From: Peltaster fructicola
Lineage: Eukaryota > Ascomycota > Dothideomycetes
Direction of reading: 5' to 3'
Assembly: GCA_001592805.2 (NCBI GenBank)
Contig: CP051140.1
Coordinates: 2,047,501-2,111,500, forward strand
DNA: 64,000 bases
The position numbers and the translations under genes are program-made. This document shows, one piece after another, positions 29,298-41,186 of the stretch. Numbering within the stretch: the first letter of the stretch is position 1; each line of letters opens with the position of its first letter. The notes beneath the pieces were generated by a model that did no database searches, was not told the origin of the DNA, and worked only from the letters and a program-made list of their open reading frames with translations.

Positions 29298-30931
29298 GAT
29301 TGAGAGGTGAAAGCTGCAGGAATATGGAAAAAGTAAACATTCTGACTTGCCTGAAGTCTCAAGAGGTGCTTGATTATCTTGCGACAGGGATCTCGGCCTC
29401 GTGAGCGGCAGTAGTGTATACACATCGTCATCGTGTAACCAACGGCCTTTGAGTGTTCGTACCCACTCACATCTGCTGTCAGAAGTGTTAGATCCTCTTT
29501 AGTGATATCGCAGTGTTTCAGGATGATAGTGACATTCGCAAGGACCATGAGAAGCGCTAGTAGCTGCGACTGCTGGAACCGCGAGCTGCCATGCTTCCCT
29601 CCAGATACTGGCGCTGCGCAACGCATGCTACAGGTCATTCGTCTTTCAGTATCGGTATGTGCTTCAAGCAGTCCCTGAGTATAACGTCTGACTTCAGACT
29701 AGTTAGCAGAAGCTTTTTGGTGTTGTACCTCTCTCCCTCATGATACCTTCGCGCCCGCTGGCATGCGTGTTTTCGAGGCTCGTTGTAAGGACTAATCGAG
29801 ACCGACGAAATGAAGGCTGTGCAACTCTTGAACATGGCCGAGAACGATGCAAAGCTGCTCGATCCGGGTGGGATGCAATCCTCCCTGTGCTACTGCCTGC
29901 TGGAGCTGTAGCTATACCCGGAAATATGACATTTCTGGTTACAACGAGGTTCAAGCGGTAGGCTCTGGTTCAAACGTGTATATCACCAAGCACGATTCGC
30001 AAGACAATCGACGTTGATGCGGAATCGAGTATCCACGATACTATGCTGATATCTTCCAGATTGTGAGTGGTGCTTGCTCGTTGTCCATCGAATCTACACC
30101 GTCTTGCAGCAATGTATCGTCTCGACCTCTTCCTGGTGGTTTTGTGGGGCGTGGATGGAGTGAGGAGCCTACGTGACCATCGTCATCGTCTTTGTGGATG
30201 GTTGAGCCAAGGCGCTTTACAAGGGCGGATGTCAAAGTTCTGACGACAAGCTCCAGTCCATCGAGTCGCCTGTGCGTGATGTGTTATCTCAAGGCAAAGC
30301 ACGCTGACTAGCAAGTCTTGCTGTGCGGCGTGGCCAGGAAGGAGGATCTGTCGAAAAGTAGAATGCCTGCACAAAGAGAAGGAAAGAAGTGTCGAAGCGC
30401 GTCACGGCGCGCTATTTGTCTGAGAGAAGCGGTGAGCACACCGCAACAACACCTCACACACCTTTCGACATCCGAACAGTCCGGCGATGCAGCTAAACAA
30501 TGGCGCTCTCGCCAGAGTCGCATGGCATAGAAGCGTTCCTTGGTATTTCGTGCATGATATGCAATGCAACTCATGTACCGCAGGATCCTGCAGGGCAGCA
30601 GCAAAACAACATCAGATGACTACATCACGCTTCTCTGCACCTATCAGCCAGGCCACATAGCACCTCATACATTAAGGACCTCTCTGGATAGCAGATCGCA
30701 ACATGAGTCAGTTTCACGAACATCCAGACAATGGCATCAAACCATCGGCAAATGCTCCTACTCCTCCTCATGTTCTACAGCAACACAAACCCCACCGCAT
30801 GATCGACAAACATTTGCCGAGTCGGCAATCGCGACACCGCAACGATGACATGAAAACATAATAGCTTCGCAGGACCTCCTCGACGACTCTACTTGCAATC
30901 TCTCACCTTGCATCAATCACCGCCATCCAAG
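29298..30931. other. Divergent intergenic region, no gene seen
   Basis: 1.63 kb between divergent starts. Several short open frames occur on both strands, but none has protein-like composition or matching splice structure. No repeat or RNA gene seen. Confidence 0.35.
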
Positions 30932-32010
30932 ATGAACACCAGCAGAGACGCACAATCAGTGCCACCTCCGAAAGGCATCTACGTACCTGTGCCGACGTTC
31001 TTCGCTAAGGAGGGCACGACTGCATATGATCCCGTCAGTCCACCTCTTGATCTTGAAGCTCAAAGCCAGCACTCCCTCTTCCTTGTCGAAGGAGGCATCA
31101 GAGGACTGGTCATCCTTGGCAGCACCGGTGAAGCTATTCACATCACGAACAAGGAACGCAATGAGCTCATAAGCAGTCAGCGGAGGGCATTGGATGATGC
31201 AGGCTACAAGGACAGACCAATCATTGCTGGCACGGCTACACAGAATGTCCGAGAGACCATCGAGCAAATAAAGGAGAGCAAAGACGCAGGTGCTGCCTAT
31301 GCGATGGTGCTCAGCCCAGGATACTTTGCTTCTGCTGCAAATCAGCAGGGTATCAGCAAGTGGTTCGAAGCTGTAGCGAATCAGTCTGCTCTGCCAATAT
31401 TGATGTAGGTCGACATCATGTAATTTGCACTCGGCTGACAGCATGTAGCTACCACTACCCTGGTGTTACAAACAACCTGTACATCTCACCTGCCACGTTC
31501 GAAAAGCTTGCAGCACATCCGAACATCGTCGGGACCAAGCTCTCGCATGGTGTCATCGACGATCAAACACTGATAGCCTCGAATCCTCGAATCGACCATG
31601 AACACTTTTACGTCTTCACCGGACTCGGACAGAATCTCCTGCCGGTCTTGACTATTGGAGGTGTAGGTGCGATCGACGGCTTGGCAGGGTGCTTTCCTCG
31701 TGTTGTCGTCCGCCTCTTCAGGCTGTTCAACGACAGCTCCGCAAACGGCACAACGAAGAAGGACATCGAAGAAATGCGAGCATTGCAATTCCGAATCTGC
31801 GAAGGTGAGAAGTTGGTCGCACGCTGGGGCGCTGTCGGTCTGAAAGAGGCGATTGCGAGAGTCTGGAATATTGGTGACAAGAAAGGAGCACGCCTGCCGC
31901 TGGCTGGTGGCTTCGAGGATGGCGATGCGGAATGGAAGAGATGGGACACCGTCTACCAGGGGTTGAAAGAGCTCGAGGAACAATTCAAGGCAGAGGGCAA
32001 GGAGCATTGA
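30932..32010 (+). CDS. DapA/DHDPS-family class I aldolase
   Basis: Two exons (30932-31404, 31449-32010) with a 44-nt intron (GTAGGT...CTGAC...TGTAG) give 344 residues. Splicing joins 'ALPIL' to 'IYHYPGVTNN', restoring the family motif. Key sites are GSTGE (63-67), the catalytic Tyr159 (IYHYPG) and the Schiff-base Lys188 (NIVGTKLSHG). The family condenses or cleaves pyruvate with aldehydes. In fungi its members are mostly 4-hydroxy-2-oxoglutarate aldolase or 2-keto-3-deoxy sugar-acid aldolases, since fungi make lysine by the aminoadipate route and do not need DHDPS. I therefore favour a keto-acid aldolase with unknown substrate. ATG 30932 is chosen over 30893 because the conserved part begins soon after it. 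Confidence 0.92.
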
Positions 32011-34081
32011 GGCCTGCCCAAAGCATTCCCATCGGATCGCGACATGCTCCAATGTCTTCAAGCCAAAACGCCGCAAGGCTTGGTCTCAATTCAAACTCAT
32101 GTTGCGCCGACAAGGATGTCTCAAAGTAAGTCCGGACCTTTGCTTGTCTCCATTGGTGATGTCTCGATCCGCCAATGCTACTGCTGGCGGACAGATGCTC
32201 AAATACAGGATAGCTGCAAGGCAATGACATGCTACAAAGCTGCTTGGATCAGGAAAATGGCGTCAGCGTTTGCGAGCCAAAGAGCTTGGCACAGCGCAAT
32301 GCTCGTGCGTATGATCATCGAGGTCCTCTTTTGCAAATGTTCGAGCATGCTGGTTGACCAACTGCTGAATGTGGAACACAACAGCCTTCGAGCCGCGCGT
32401 GCTTCCTCAGCGTGCATTTCCCTGCTGCTAGCGAGGCACAGAGCTTTTACCATACAGGGAAGGTCGGCTCGTTCAAATATGTAAGAAAGATCACGGGCTA
32501 GACTCCTTGCCACTACTGAGGTAATCAGCTACATTGAGATACTGCGAGGAGAGTCATAAGCTCGCATCACTTACTGAAGTGAATTACCGGCAGCCATCAC
32601 TCTCGACAATCTGAGCAAAGCACCAGGTTCTGGCAGATCAGACCAGATCAGAGTTCAGGCGAGAGGCTAATCAGTGGAGCATCATGGTGAGTTCGCAGAC
32701 ACGCAATCTGCGGGCCGCAGGAATGTCGTATACTCGCATGTATCAGCATAGAGCGGAAAGCAGAACTGTGATCTAGGCACCCTTGCTAATGAGCGATGAT
32801 CAGGCTCCGCAGCGACCGTTGAACTCGACGACGCCTCAGCGCTCGATACGCCACACTGGCTGGCCTGATGTTGAGATTTTCCGATGAACCATGTCTCTGA
32901 TCGAGATGAATGTACATACGTGGAAGTGTCAGCGTCATGGCAAGGCTGCGATGGTGTCGTCCTGTGGGTGAGACAGCATAATGAATGTCGCCAGGATAGG
33001 CAAGCACAGTTCTCTACCCCTCGTGTAGAGGGCTGGCGATGCGGCGCCATGCAGCTAATCGAGGCTTGCATTGGTGTCAAAGGCTGCAGATGAGAAATGC
33101 CTACGCTGCAGAGGACCTTGTTGGTTCTGCTTTGCGGGTTGAAAGACAATATTCATGCGTGTGCCGCTGCGGAGTCTCGCGAAGCAAATCTCCACAGACA
33201 ATTGCATTGAGCAGAGCCATTGCTAGAAGGGCTCATTGTGCTGATCCGATTTCCCATGGTACTCTGGTACCAGCGATTTAGCCGAGTGTGCCACCATGAC
33301 CAGCGAAGGACGCACACGATCTTTTGCCGATGCAAGTAGACGAGCATACTATCCAGGCATGACCTGCAGAAGTGTAGTACATTGCTCGCAAGGGTGTCAG
33401 TCTAGTGGCCGCCGCATGTATGCGAGCGTATGAGCTTCTGAGAAGAAGCAAATCTATGGTCGACTGATTCATGTCAGAAGCACGCCGGCGCCGATCTGGA
33501 ATTGCATGGATATCGAAGGCCCTTACCTCTAATATCGCCATCAAGGCGGCTGGTACTCTGCAATGGTGAGGTAGTATCGATACAGAAGCTTGATACAGAA
33601 GCTGGAGATAGTTGCAGCTCTCCAATTATACGCCTTCGTAGCAAACTGCAATGAATATCCCAGACCCTGCCTTACCCAACCCTCCATTCACTCAGCCGGT
33701 GCTTTGATTTCAAGATGGCGAGATGCGGTGATTGCGAGTTGTCAGACCACCACTCCAGCAGACTTGCACCAGGACCTCTTCAGCGCCTCCTGGTGCACTG
33801 ATGATGCGCCATGGCAGGCCGAGACGCCTACGCCTGGTCCAGACAATCCCTTTGCCCGCCAGGCGAAGTGTAAACCATGAATGCTTTTGTCCGACTCTCA
33901 GAATGACTGGAAGTCGACCGAGATAAAACTGGAAAAAGAGAGCTCCAACACAATTTTGGGAAATGCCGCCCGTCTAGCTGCGTCTATGACAAGCCTTTGT
34001 TTGTTGCGGAATCGAAATGAGATCAACGTGATGTCGGGGTATCGGAAGTTAAGGAGTATGTCACAGGAGCGAGTGATGTCG
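32011..34081. other. Convergent intergenic region, no gene seen
   Basis: 2.07 kb between the 3' ends of the aldolase and the GT2 gene. Open frames up to 155 codons exist on both strands but look random (Ser/Cys/Arg/His-rich, no domains, no consistent splice signals). No transposon ends or long repeats were noticed. Confidence 0.35.
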
Positions 34082-35560
34082 TTAGTCGTGATATGTGGCC
34101 GTTATGGGCGATGCGGTAGGTCGTAAGTGTGTTTCGTAAGCAGGGAGACAGTCCTGTTGTACAAGATCGTGGTCTGAAAGGTCGAAGGTATCTGACTTCC
34201 TGCCGTCTGGCTCAAGAGAGCCATATCTGGGCAGACGAATCATGCGAACACGATTGTCTGCATCAGCTCCTTCTCTGCTGCCCCATGTGGTCTGCGCACG
34301 TTAGTCTGCTGCTCGAAAGTCGTCCTGATGCTACATACCGCATGGAGGGTCAGGAGGCCATAGAACTTGATCAGACCATGGAGGTAACCGAATGAGATGT
34401 AGACCGGCATGAAGAGGACGTCCGCAGGATATCTGAAGAAGTGACCCCAGAGTTTGACAGTCTTGCTGAACACGAAAGTCCAGAGAATCAGTCCTATCAG
34501 CAGAGCAGATCGTGAGTCCTGATTCCAAGTGCTCGAGGCACGGTTCCAGGAGTAAAATATGAATAGGTCGTATGGAAGAGCCCACGCAGTAATGGTCGTC
34601 TGCAGTACAGAGTATGTGCTCCATGGCTGCGTCCACCAGTAGTGTCGTTCAACGAACATACTGGTAAGGTTACTCCTCCAGTTGCTTCGCACCCAGCGCA
34701 AGCACTGCATAAGATATTTCGGGCTGTCTTCGAGCGAAGTCTGTACCTCCGCCTCTCTGTGATACTGCATGGCGATCTTCCACTTATGCGAGTACATCCA
34801 TCGTGTGATGAAGTTATCGTCATCTGCGTTCAGCTGACAGGTCATCCATTGCTCGTTGGTGAAGCCGAATTGGAAAGCCTCGTCCTGCAGAATGCTGCTG
34901 CGATACGCAACAGTTCGTCCTGAAAGGCAAGGCAGGCCTCCGTCGATGTGTAAACATGCAGAACAATCGAAATTTCGGCGTTCGAGATATGCCGCTCCGA
35001 GGAAGCTCCAGATGCTCATGTTCTTCGATCGCTTCAGTCGTTGTGAAGTGCCAACGCCACCCATGCTTGGGTCCTCGAATGGCGCCAAGATCCAGTCAAG
35101 AACTTTCGCAGGCCACACAACATCATCGTCCACGAAGATTGTGATCTTCGTAGCAACTGAAGGGATGGCTCTACACATCTGACGACGCTTGTTCGCCTCC
35201 TTGATGCTCAATATCCTGATCTTCTTCGAGGGAATGACTTGAATCAGGCGCTCCAGGTTGTCCACGTTCGAGTCTACAGTGACCAGGATGAGCTCGTGCG
35301 GTTGCGAGCCAAGACATGTCCGGATTGTGTCAAGTAGCTCTTGACCTCCGACAGCGATCGTTGGCAATATGATCGTAACATCTTGTGATGTGTAAGTAGG
35401 ATGCTCCGGTATGGGTATAGGTCTGAAGGTCCAATGGGATATGCAATTGACCATCAGACGGAAATAGCGAAACAACCTGAGATCACGGATCAGCTCATGT
35501 GTCACAACATGACGCAACCACTTACCAAGCAATTACGGCTATCTGAAGCCAGGTCAACAT
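34082..35560 (-). CDS. Processive GT2 glycosyltransferase (ZtGT2-type, hyphal growth)
   Basis: Three exons, 35560-35526, 35476-34339 and 34291-34082, with introns of 49 nt (GTAAGT...CTCAG) and 47 nt (GTATGT...ACTAAC...GCAG), give 460 residues. The short first exon gives a membrane-type start (MLTWLQIAVIAW), and the last exon restores the family C-terminus 'TTWGSREGAD'. Catalytic features are DDD (127-129), 'DGGLPCLSGRTVAYR' (190-203), 'LNADDDNF' (about 227-234) and the QxxRW-type 'QCLRWVRSNW' (269-278), followed by several C-terminal membrane helices. This matches the fungal GT2 described in Zymoseptoria and Fusarium as needed for hyphal extension on surfaces and for virulence. The polymer it makes is not known. 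Confidence 0.92.
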
Positions 35561-38500
35561 ACTGTCTGCTGTGTTACCAAACGAACGTAGCCGATGACAG
35601 ACACAACGTCGACATCAGATCTCAGCGAAAGCATGAGACGACGCAAAGATCAGAGCTAGGAAGGGTGAGCGTGCTAGACAGAGAGAAGGAAAGAGAGGAT
35701 GCTAGTGCAGGTAGACCGTAATAGATATAAAAACAATGGGAAAGAATAGAGGTTCACAGCTTGCTGCCAATCTTGATGTAGCCGAAGTCGAGAAAGAGTC
35801 CCAGAGAGCCAAACACTGACGAAATCCTCGGTTGCCAAGTTCATGTGAGCGCTTACTGGTAGTATGCTGCGCGTAGAGAGATTCGAGTATAGTGTCCAGA
35901 GGTATGGCGAGTATGAAGGCATACTTTGGTCCCAATCATCCAGCACTGCGGAGCATCCGTCCATAGACTCTCAGCAGTGAAAGTCTCGATATGACATCGC
36001 ACGCGCGCAATGGCTTCCCTAGTCTTTCGAGGCAGCAAAAAGTTACTGTGTGGCCCACATTGCAGTGCTAGACCTTGTCGAGAGCTGGTGCATGAATGGC
36101 GAAGTGCCCATGTAGGTGCCCGCCGCCGTGATGAACGCCCACCCCTCCTCTTGCCTGCATAGAGCTAAAAAGATGAGCTGCTGCTCGTGCCAGATAGCTA
36201 ACTAGTGCGGGACGTAGATTCGCAACTGTGCATTAACTCTGGCGGCAAGAGATGCTGGTAATCATTGTCCGGCCGATAGCAGGAACACGGCCGGTGCTTT
36301 TGGAGCAGTGAATGAATGGACGGAGAAGAAGCTTGATTAATGAGATGTTGTTGTTATTCTTGGCTAGGTAGATTTGCTGCTGGAGAGGCAAGAACGCGAT
36401 TCGTGTGGAGAAGGCTCGATTTGCCGCCCTTAAAAAAGTGCTACAATGGGCGCTTGTCTCAGTTACACATTCTATTCGCGAGATGACCACGATCACACGA
36501 TGCGATATCCATCATGTCAGCATTCCAGCCATTTCTAGCGCTCTCTTCCGCTCTCGTATACCACAGCAGCATGGGCTCACCACTCGGCGGCACCGGTGGA
36601 TGAGGAGGATGTTCATATGCCCTGTTGAATGGCGGCAGGCCAAGGCACGCCTCATACGGACCACAAAGCAAATACCACCATCCAACAGTCCAGGGTCTCT
36701 CACACTTCCTAATAAGGAGAGCGGGCTCGATCCTACCTCTTCTTCGTCGACTTGCATGTGAGAAATGCTGAATGGTGGATACTCTTCGGCTGCAACGACA
36801 TTCACTCTGTTGACACTGACTCTCAAACACGGCTGTAACGGCTTCTCTTCAGTTCCTTCAAGGCCAGCCGCACTGGACGAGGTCCCAATGCGAGTTTGCC
36901 TGACAGATGCCACGATTGAGACATGCCACAGTTCTACAGCCGAAGCTGTCCTACCCTTCACTCGATAGCGTGCTGGGGTGGAGTGTCCGGTCGCTCCCAT
37001 CGACGGCTAATGACGACTACACTAAGAGTAAGTCTAAGCTTCAACGAACGAGGATGTGTTCATGCCAGTGGTTATGCGAATTCTCTCATCTATGTGTTAC
37101 AGCTCCCCGTTCTTCGGTGTCAGCCAGACCACCTATGCCTAGTAAGCATCACTACCTGCACACCACCAAGTTCATACTTCCGCAGTGTGCTCCAGCATGT
37201 GGTAAGCTCAAAAGCTGCCGTCGGATGGTGTCCTCCCGAATCGAGGATGTCCACTTTTCCACGTTTCGCGGATTGCGCACATCACACGCCACTTAGCAGT
37301 CAGCAACACAAACGAGCCGTTGTGTCTTGGTCTCGTTTGAACGAGGACCTACTATAAGCTTGCACGCATGCAATAGCATAGCATGGCCTGCTCATCGCCA
37401 TGGCTTTCCGACCTCCTCCGTTGCTCCATCGTAGGCGATTAAGGTTTGGCGAGAGGCTTGCTGTTGCATGTATCTGCGTACCTGTCCTCTCAAGCGATAG
37501 ACCAAAGCCATAGATCGAGCGACATTGGGTCCCTCTCGATCGGGCAAGTCATTGTACGACAATCATCATTGGACCCTATTCATGAGACTCTAAGCTCTCC
37601 ATAGCGACGGTCGTCTTCAGCCGCTACAACTACGAAAGGCCCAAGCTCTCCTCGCCTGTGAAGCGACCTCGGTTGTGTCATCAGATTATCCTCATTGCGA
37701 GCCTTTTGGTCTACAGAGGTTTCAATATGCTCAACTCCTGCATTGGCAGCAGGTCTGCTCATGCGTATGACGTCTAATGCCCGGATGCATATCCCCGAAG
37801 GAAGCCACTGCACGACGAAAGCATCATCGACACCCTCTCGCAAAAAGAAGGTGGTTGCAGTGACTAGCGTGGTGTGCGAACACGTCTATACCGTACAACC
37901 ACCCTGGCGATGACACAAGCCCATGCCAAGAGATCAGACGAAGGATCACGACTGCTGCAATCGAGCCCAAGACGATCTCCGAATGCTAATGCACATCCAC
38001 TTCGCTGCGTCGAGATACTTTCAACGCATTGTCGTATCTCTTGTGGCGGCAATCGCTTGGAACACTTCATCCGCGGCTGGGGAGCTTTCCGAAGGATTTG
38101 AAGCCATTGGACAGTATGTGCAATGCTGTGTGACAGTGGGATTAGCTGTGCACATAGCCATGCAGGTAAGTGAGCTTTCATGTTCCTCACATGCTTCTCG
38201 AACACTGCAGACTCGCGGTCATCGTCCGTATGAGCAAGCCGTAATCTCCTCGGTCAACAACCTGGGCGCTCTGCTGCCGTCCTTTCTGCAGAGCTATTAT
38301 GTTTCATGCATTGCTATCAGTGCTGAAAGCATAACTCGTGCGCAAGGTCCACATCTGAACAGGATCAGAACATGCTTTCACTGAAGATATTTGATGCCGC
38401 TATTGCGATTCACGCTGGCGTGTGCTGTCGACAGTATGACGTACTCAGACAAGTATGATAGCAGGTAATCGCATCCTTGGCAGAGTCTTTTGCTAATTGT

Positions 38501-40155
38501 GATCAGGGTAAGTCCGATAGAGCGAGATACACACACCTTGCGATCAGTATCTCGCAGATACTGTTCTGGGCATAATACTTTTCATGACATCACTTGATCA
38601 TTGCAATTCCTCTTGAGCACGACGCTGCGATGTGTGTCAGTGTGGAAATCGGTAGTGCCCTATGCGCAGGTACATGGCTGGCCCCTGGCGGGTGAGGGCG
38701 GCACAGATGATCTGTCCTGCTTGTGGGAGCTTAGCAGACAAGCAGTTTACGCATCTTGACAGTGAGCCACACAGAGAAGGGAAGTCGCTGGCAATACCGC
38801 ATCTGTCTTGCTCTGATACAGCGCTATTTCTCAGGACAAAGGCGACGTCAATAATGCTCTGATGCGTTCCTCCTGCGTGGACTATGCTGGTGTTTCTTCT
38901 GGTGCTGCTGACGCCGGAATTACTACTCTACGGATGTCGCAACACTAGCTCGCGACGACCATGTTGTGCTGATGATGCTGCGGTAATGAGGTGTCATCCC
39001 AAGGAACACTCTGAGAGCTGTGTATGGATGGTCCCAGCACACAGATCGTCTCTTCATACCGAATCACGTCTGGAAGTTCTAGGCCTAGGACAGCGCCTTC
39101 ATGCATCGCTCTGGCTCTTGTTTGCAGTATCATCCTGGTCTGAGCACAATGGAAGGCTCACATTGATGGAGAGGCATCGTATTGTTTCGGGCCATGTTGC
39201 TTGTCAGCTTTGGGATCGCCTGGACATCTGAGAATGCTGGAACACTGTTCAGGCCGCGCCATCCTGGTCTGGACGACAGAGAAAGCTGTCATCCATGACG
39301 AGTCGTAATGAGTTCCTCCCAGGTCATGTCGATCTGCAGTGGTGACTCGGCTTTGATGTCAAAGAACACTGGGGCAGTCTTGATTAACCAGCCATGTAAA
39401 TCTACAGTGCTAGTTGGCCAGAGGAGGAGGGCAACTTTCAAAAGGAGCCACCCGACACGGGACCTTAGTGCAACTTAAGGCATCAATCATCTTGTCATAC
39501 CAAAGATATATCTGGTGTATCAAGACCTGGGTGGTGCCTTCGTCCATCACTCCGGCACCGCAACGTCAAGCCTTAGATCTTGTGGTGTTGACTGGAAAGA
39601 GCCGCTGACTGATCGACATCGATGCTGTAAATGCCCTTGGTATTCCATGAGCATAGCCGAGTCGTTGCTAGATCGCTGTTATGCCAGTGTCAAACAGCAC
39701 TGTCCGCAGTTGGAAGCTTGCGTAGTAAAGCAAGCCACAATCTGCACGTCAGCGCTTTCGTGGTATGGTCGCTATATCACTGTCATACCAATGCCAGATA
39801 GCTCGTCCGCAGTCAGACGCTCCCGGACACTCCAGACAGCAGTGCGCATTAGCGAGTAAACTGCTGCGCCGTCGCTCTACACTGCTGTTAAATGCCGATG
39901 TTGAAGACGACTGTGAGTGGCCACAAGCTTCCTATCGACCTTAACAGCAGATAGCTAGCTGCTGTTGGCATCCTTGAGCGAACCACGGAAGAGAAAGAAA
40001 GTGTACTTCACCTTAAATTTCACAAGACACAGACCGCGACATCCAGCTCGATGTCCAGGAGTTGTATTCGTGGTGTACTGTACACATAGGAGTCGCTATT
40101 TTGGTCTATCTTTTCCGACCCTCCTCCAGCTCATATCTTATCACGCCTCTTCCAC
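35561..40155. other. 4.6-kb gene-poor stretch
   Basis: No confident gene lies between the GT2 and ATP20 genes. Composition stays balanced, so it does not look like a mutated (RIP) repeat island, and I found no terminal repeats or transposase or polymerase motifs. Two weak coding candidates exist on the minus strand (36459-37000 and 37580-38180). The part next to GT2 (35561-36100) should contain its promoter. Confidence 0.4.
37580..38180 (-). CDS. Possible hypothetical gene, exon structure unresolved
   Basis: The most protein-like frame is the segment from about 37850 down to the stop at 37580: FLREGVDDAFVVQWLPSGICI..., then a run rich in Glu, Arg and Asp, ending YGELRVS. Upstream, frames starting MCTANPTVTQHCTYCP (near 38160) and 'FGDRLGLDCSSRDPSSD' could be joined by two introns (for example GTTGAA...CATTAG and a 53-nt GTGTCA...GCTAG). 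The donors are weak, and a plus-strand GTAAGT...CTGCAG pair overlaps. No family is recognised. This may be chance open sequence. Confidence 0.25.
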
Positions 40156-40881
40156 TCAGTGAGCATGAGCATCACCGTGATAACCAATAAGCTTGAATCG
40201 TCCAATCATCTCGCCGATGGTGAAAAAGCCAATGGCCTCTGCTGCGACAACACCGGTGGTGGTCAAGGTGGCAGAGTCCAGGTTTCGCAGCTTGGTGAGA
40301 TAGCTTTGTGGGTTGTTCGCGGCATGTGCTGCAGTGTTGGCTGCGGTGTTGGCGGCAGAGTTTGCTGTCTGCGTAGCGGAGTTCATGATGGAGGATGGAT
40401 TCTGCAATGCCTTCTGAAGGGGCTGTGCGTAGCTCTGAAGGTGTTGGACAGTTCTGTAAGTGTTAGATGCATCATGCAGGCATTCTCAACCTACGGTGGG
40501 TTCATTCCACGGTTCTTGACAATGAGCTTTCCAAGCTCACCCACCACCTTGGCATAGTAGACAGTTGGAGGCACGAGACCTGGATGGTCAGTAAGATCAA
40601 GCAGTCGCGATTTACTCACTTTGAACGTAAGTGATCAATTGTCCTGTTCGTCCTCCAATGCTAGCCACAGAGCTTCCGACAGCTGATGCAGTGCTGCCTG
40701 CGATCGCGCCGGCTGAGCTGGTGACACGTGAGAGGCCTGATTGTGCTTTGCTGGCTACCTCTTGAGTAGCTTCCTTGGCCTTTGCAGCTCCTGAAGAGAC
40801 AGCCTCACTGGTGGAAGCTGCGCGTCGTTGGACGATACATCTTGATTGTCGAAGCGCACGAGGCACTACACGGGAAGACAT
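40156..40881 (-). CDS. ATP20: Mitochondrial F1Fo ATP synthase subunit g
   Basis: Three exons, 40881-40620, 40579-40495 and 40453-40156, with very short introns of 40 and 41 nt (the second has TCTAACA as branch site) give 214 residues. The N-terminus (MSSRVVPRALRQSRCIVQRRAAST) is a presequence. The middle 'LVPPTVYYAKVVGELGKLIVKNRGMNPP' and the C-terminal 'GFFTIGEMIGRFKLIGYHG' are the subunit g signature, including the membrane helix with its GxxxG-like dimer motif. Subunit g supports ATP synthase dimers and cristae shape. It diverges from ROK1 with 305 bp between starts. Confidence 0.93.
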
Positions 40882-41186
40882 GATGTGTCGATGTCAATGG
40901 TGTTGAAGTCGTCTCCTTGAAATATTCATCAGCTATTCCGCGGGAGAGTTCGGGAAGGCAGCAGTTTCACACCGCTTGCCATTTTTGTCAACATCCAACG
41001 TCGAGTCAAAATTCTGCCGTATTATTTCCTGAGGTTACCAAGCATTGTCAATTGAACGCAACACTCGACAATGGAGCGTAGCAATCACTGCCCTTGATAT
41101 CGTTCCACGTCCTGCAGCGGCCGAGCACAAGCTTCGACAAACTCTTGCTAGGTGGTGATTGGTTCAACGCCAAAACCTACGCAAAC
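40882..41186. promoter_or_regulatory. Short divergent promoter, ATP20 / ROK1
   Basis: 305 bp between the divergent start codons must serve both genes. No TATA box is obvious on either side, as expected for housekeeping genes. An in-frame ATG at 41094 upstream of ROK1 is judged non-coding. Confidence 0.55.

Noticed and set aside
36459-37000. Two overlapping minus-strand frames containing LPPFNRAYEHPPHPPVPPSGEP
   Set aside because: The segment looks protein-like, but the only introns that could join the two frames are under 35 nt, below anything seen in this window. No family match.
35561-40155. Degenerate transposon or viral remnant in the gene-poor stretch
   Set aside because: No terminal repeats, no polymerase, integrase or transposase motifs, and no AT-rich RIP-like composition were visible.
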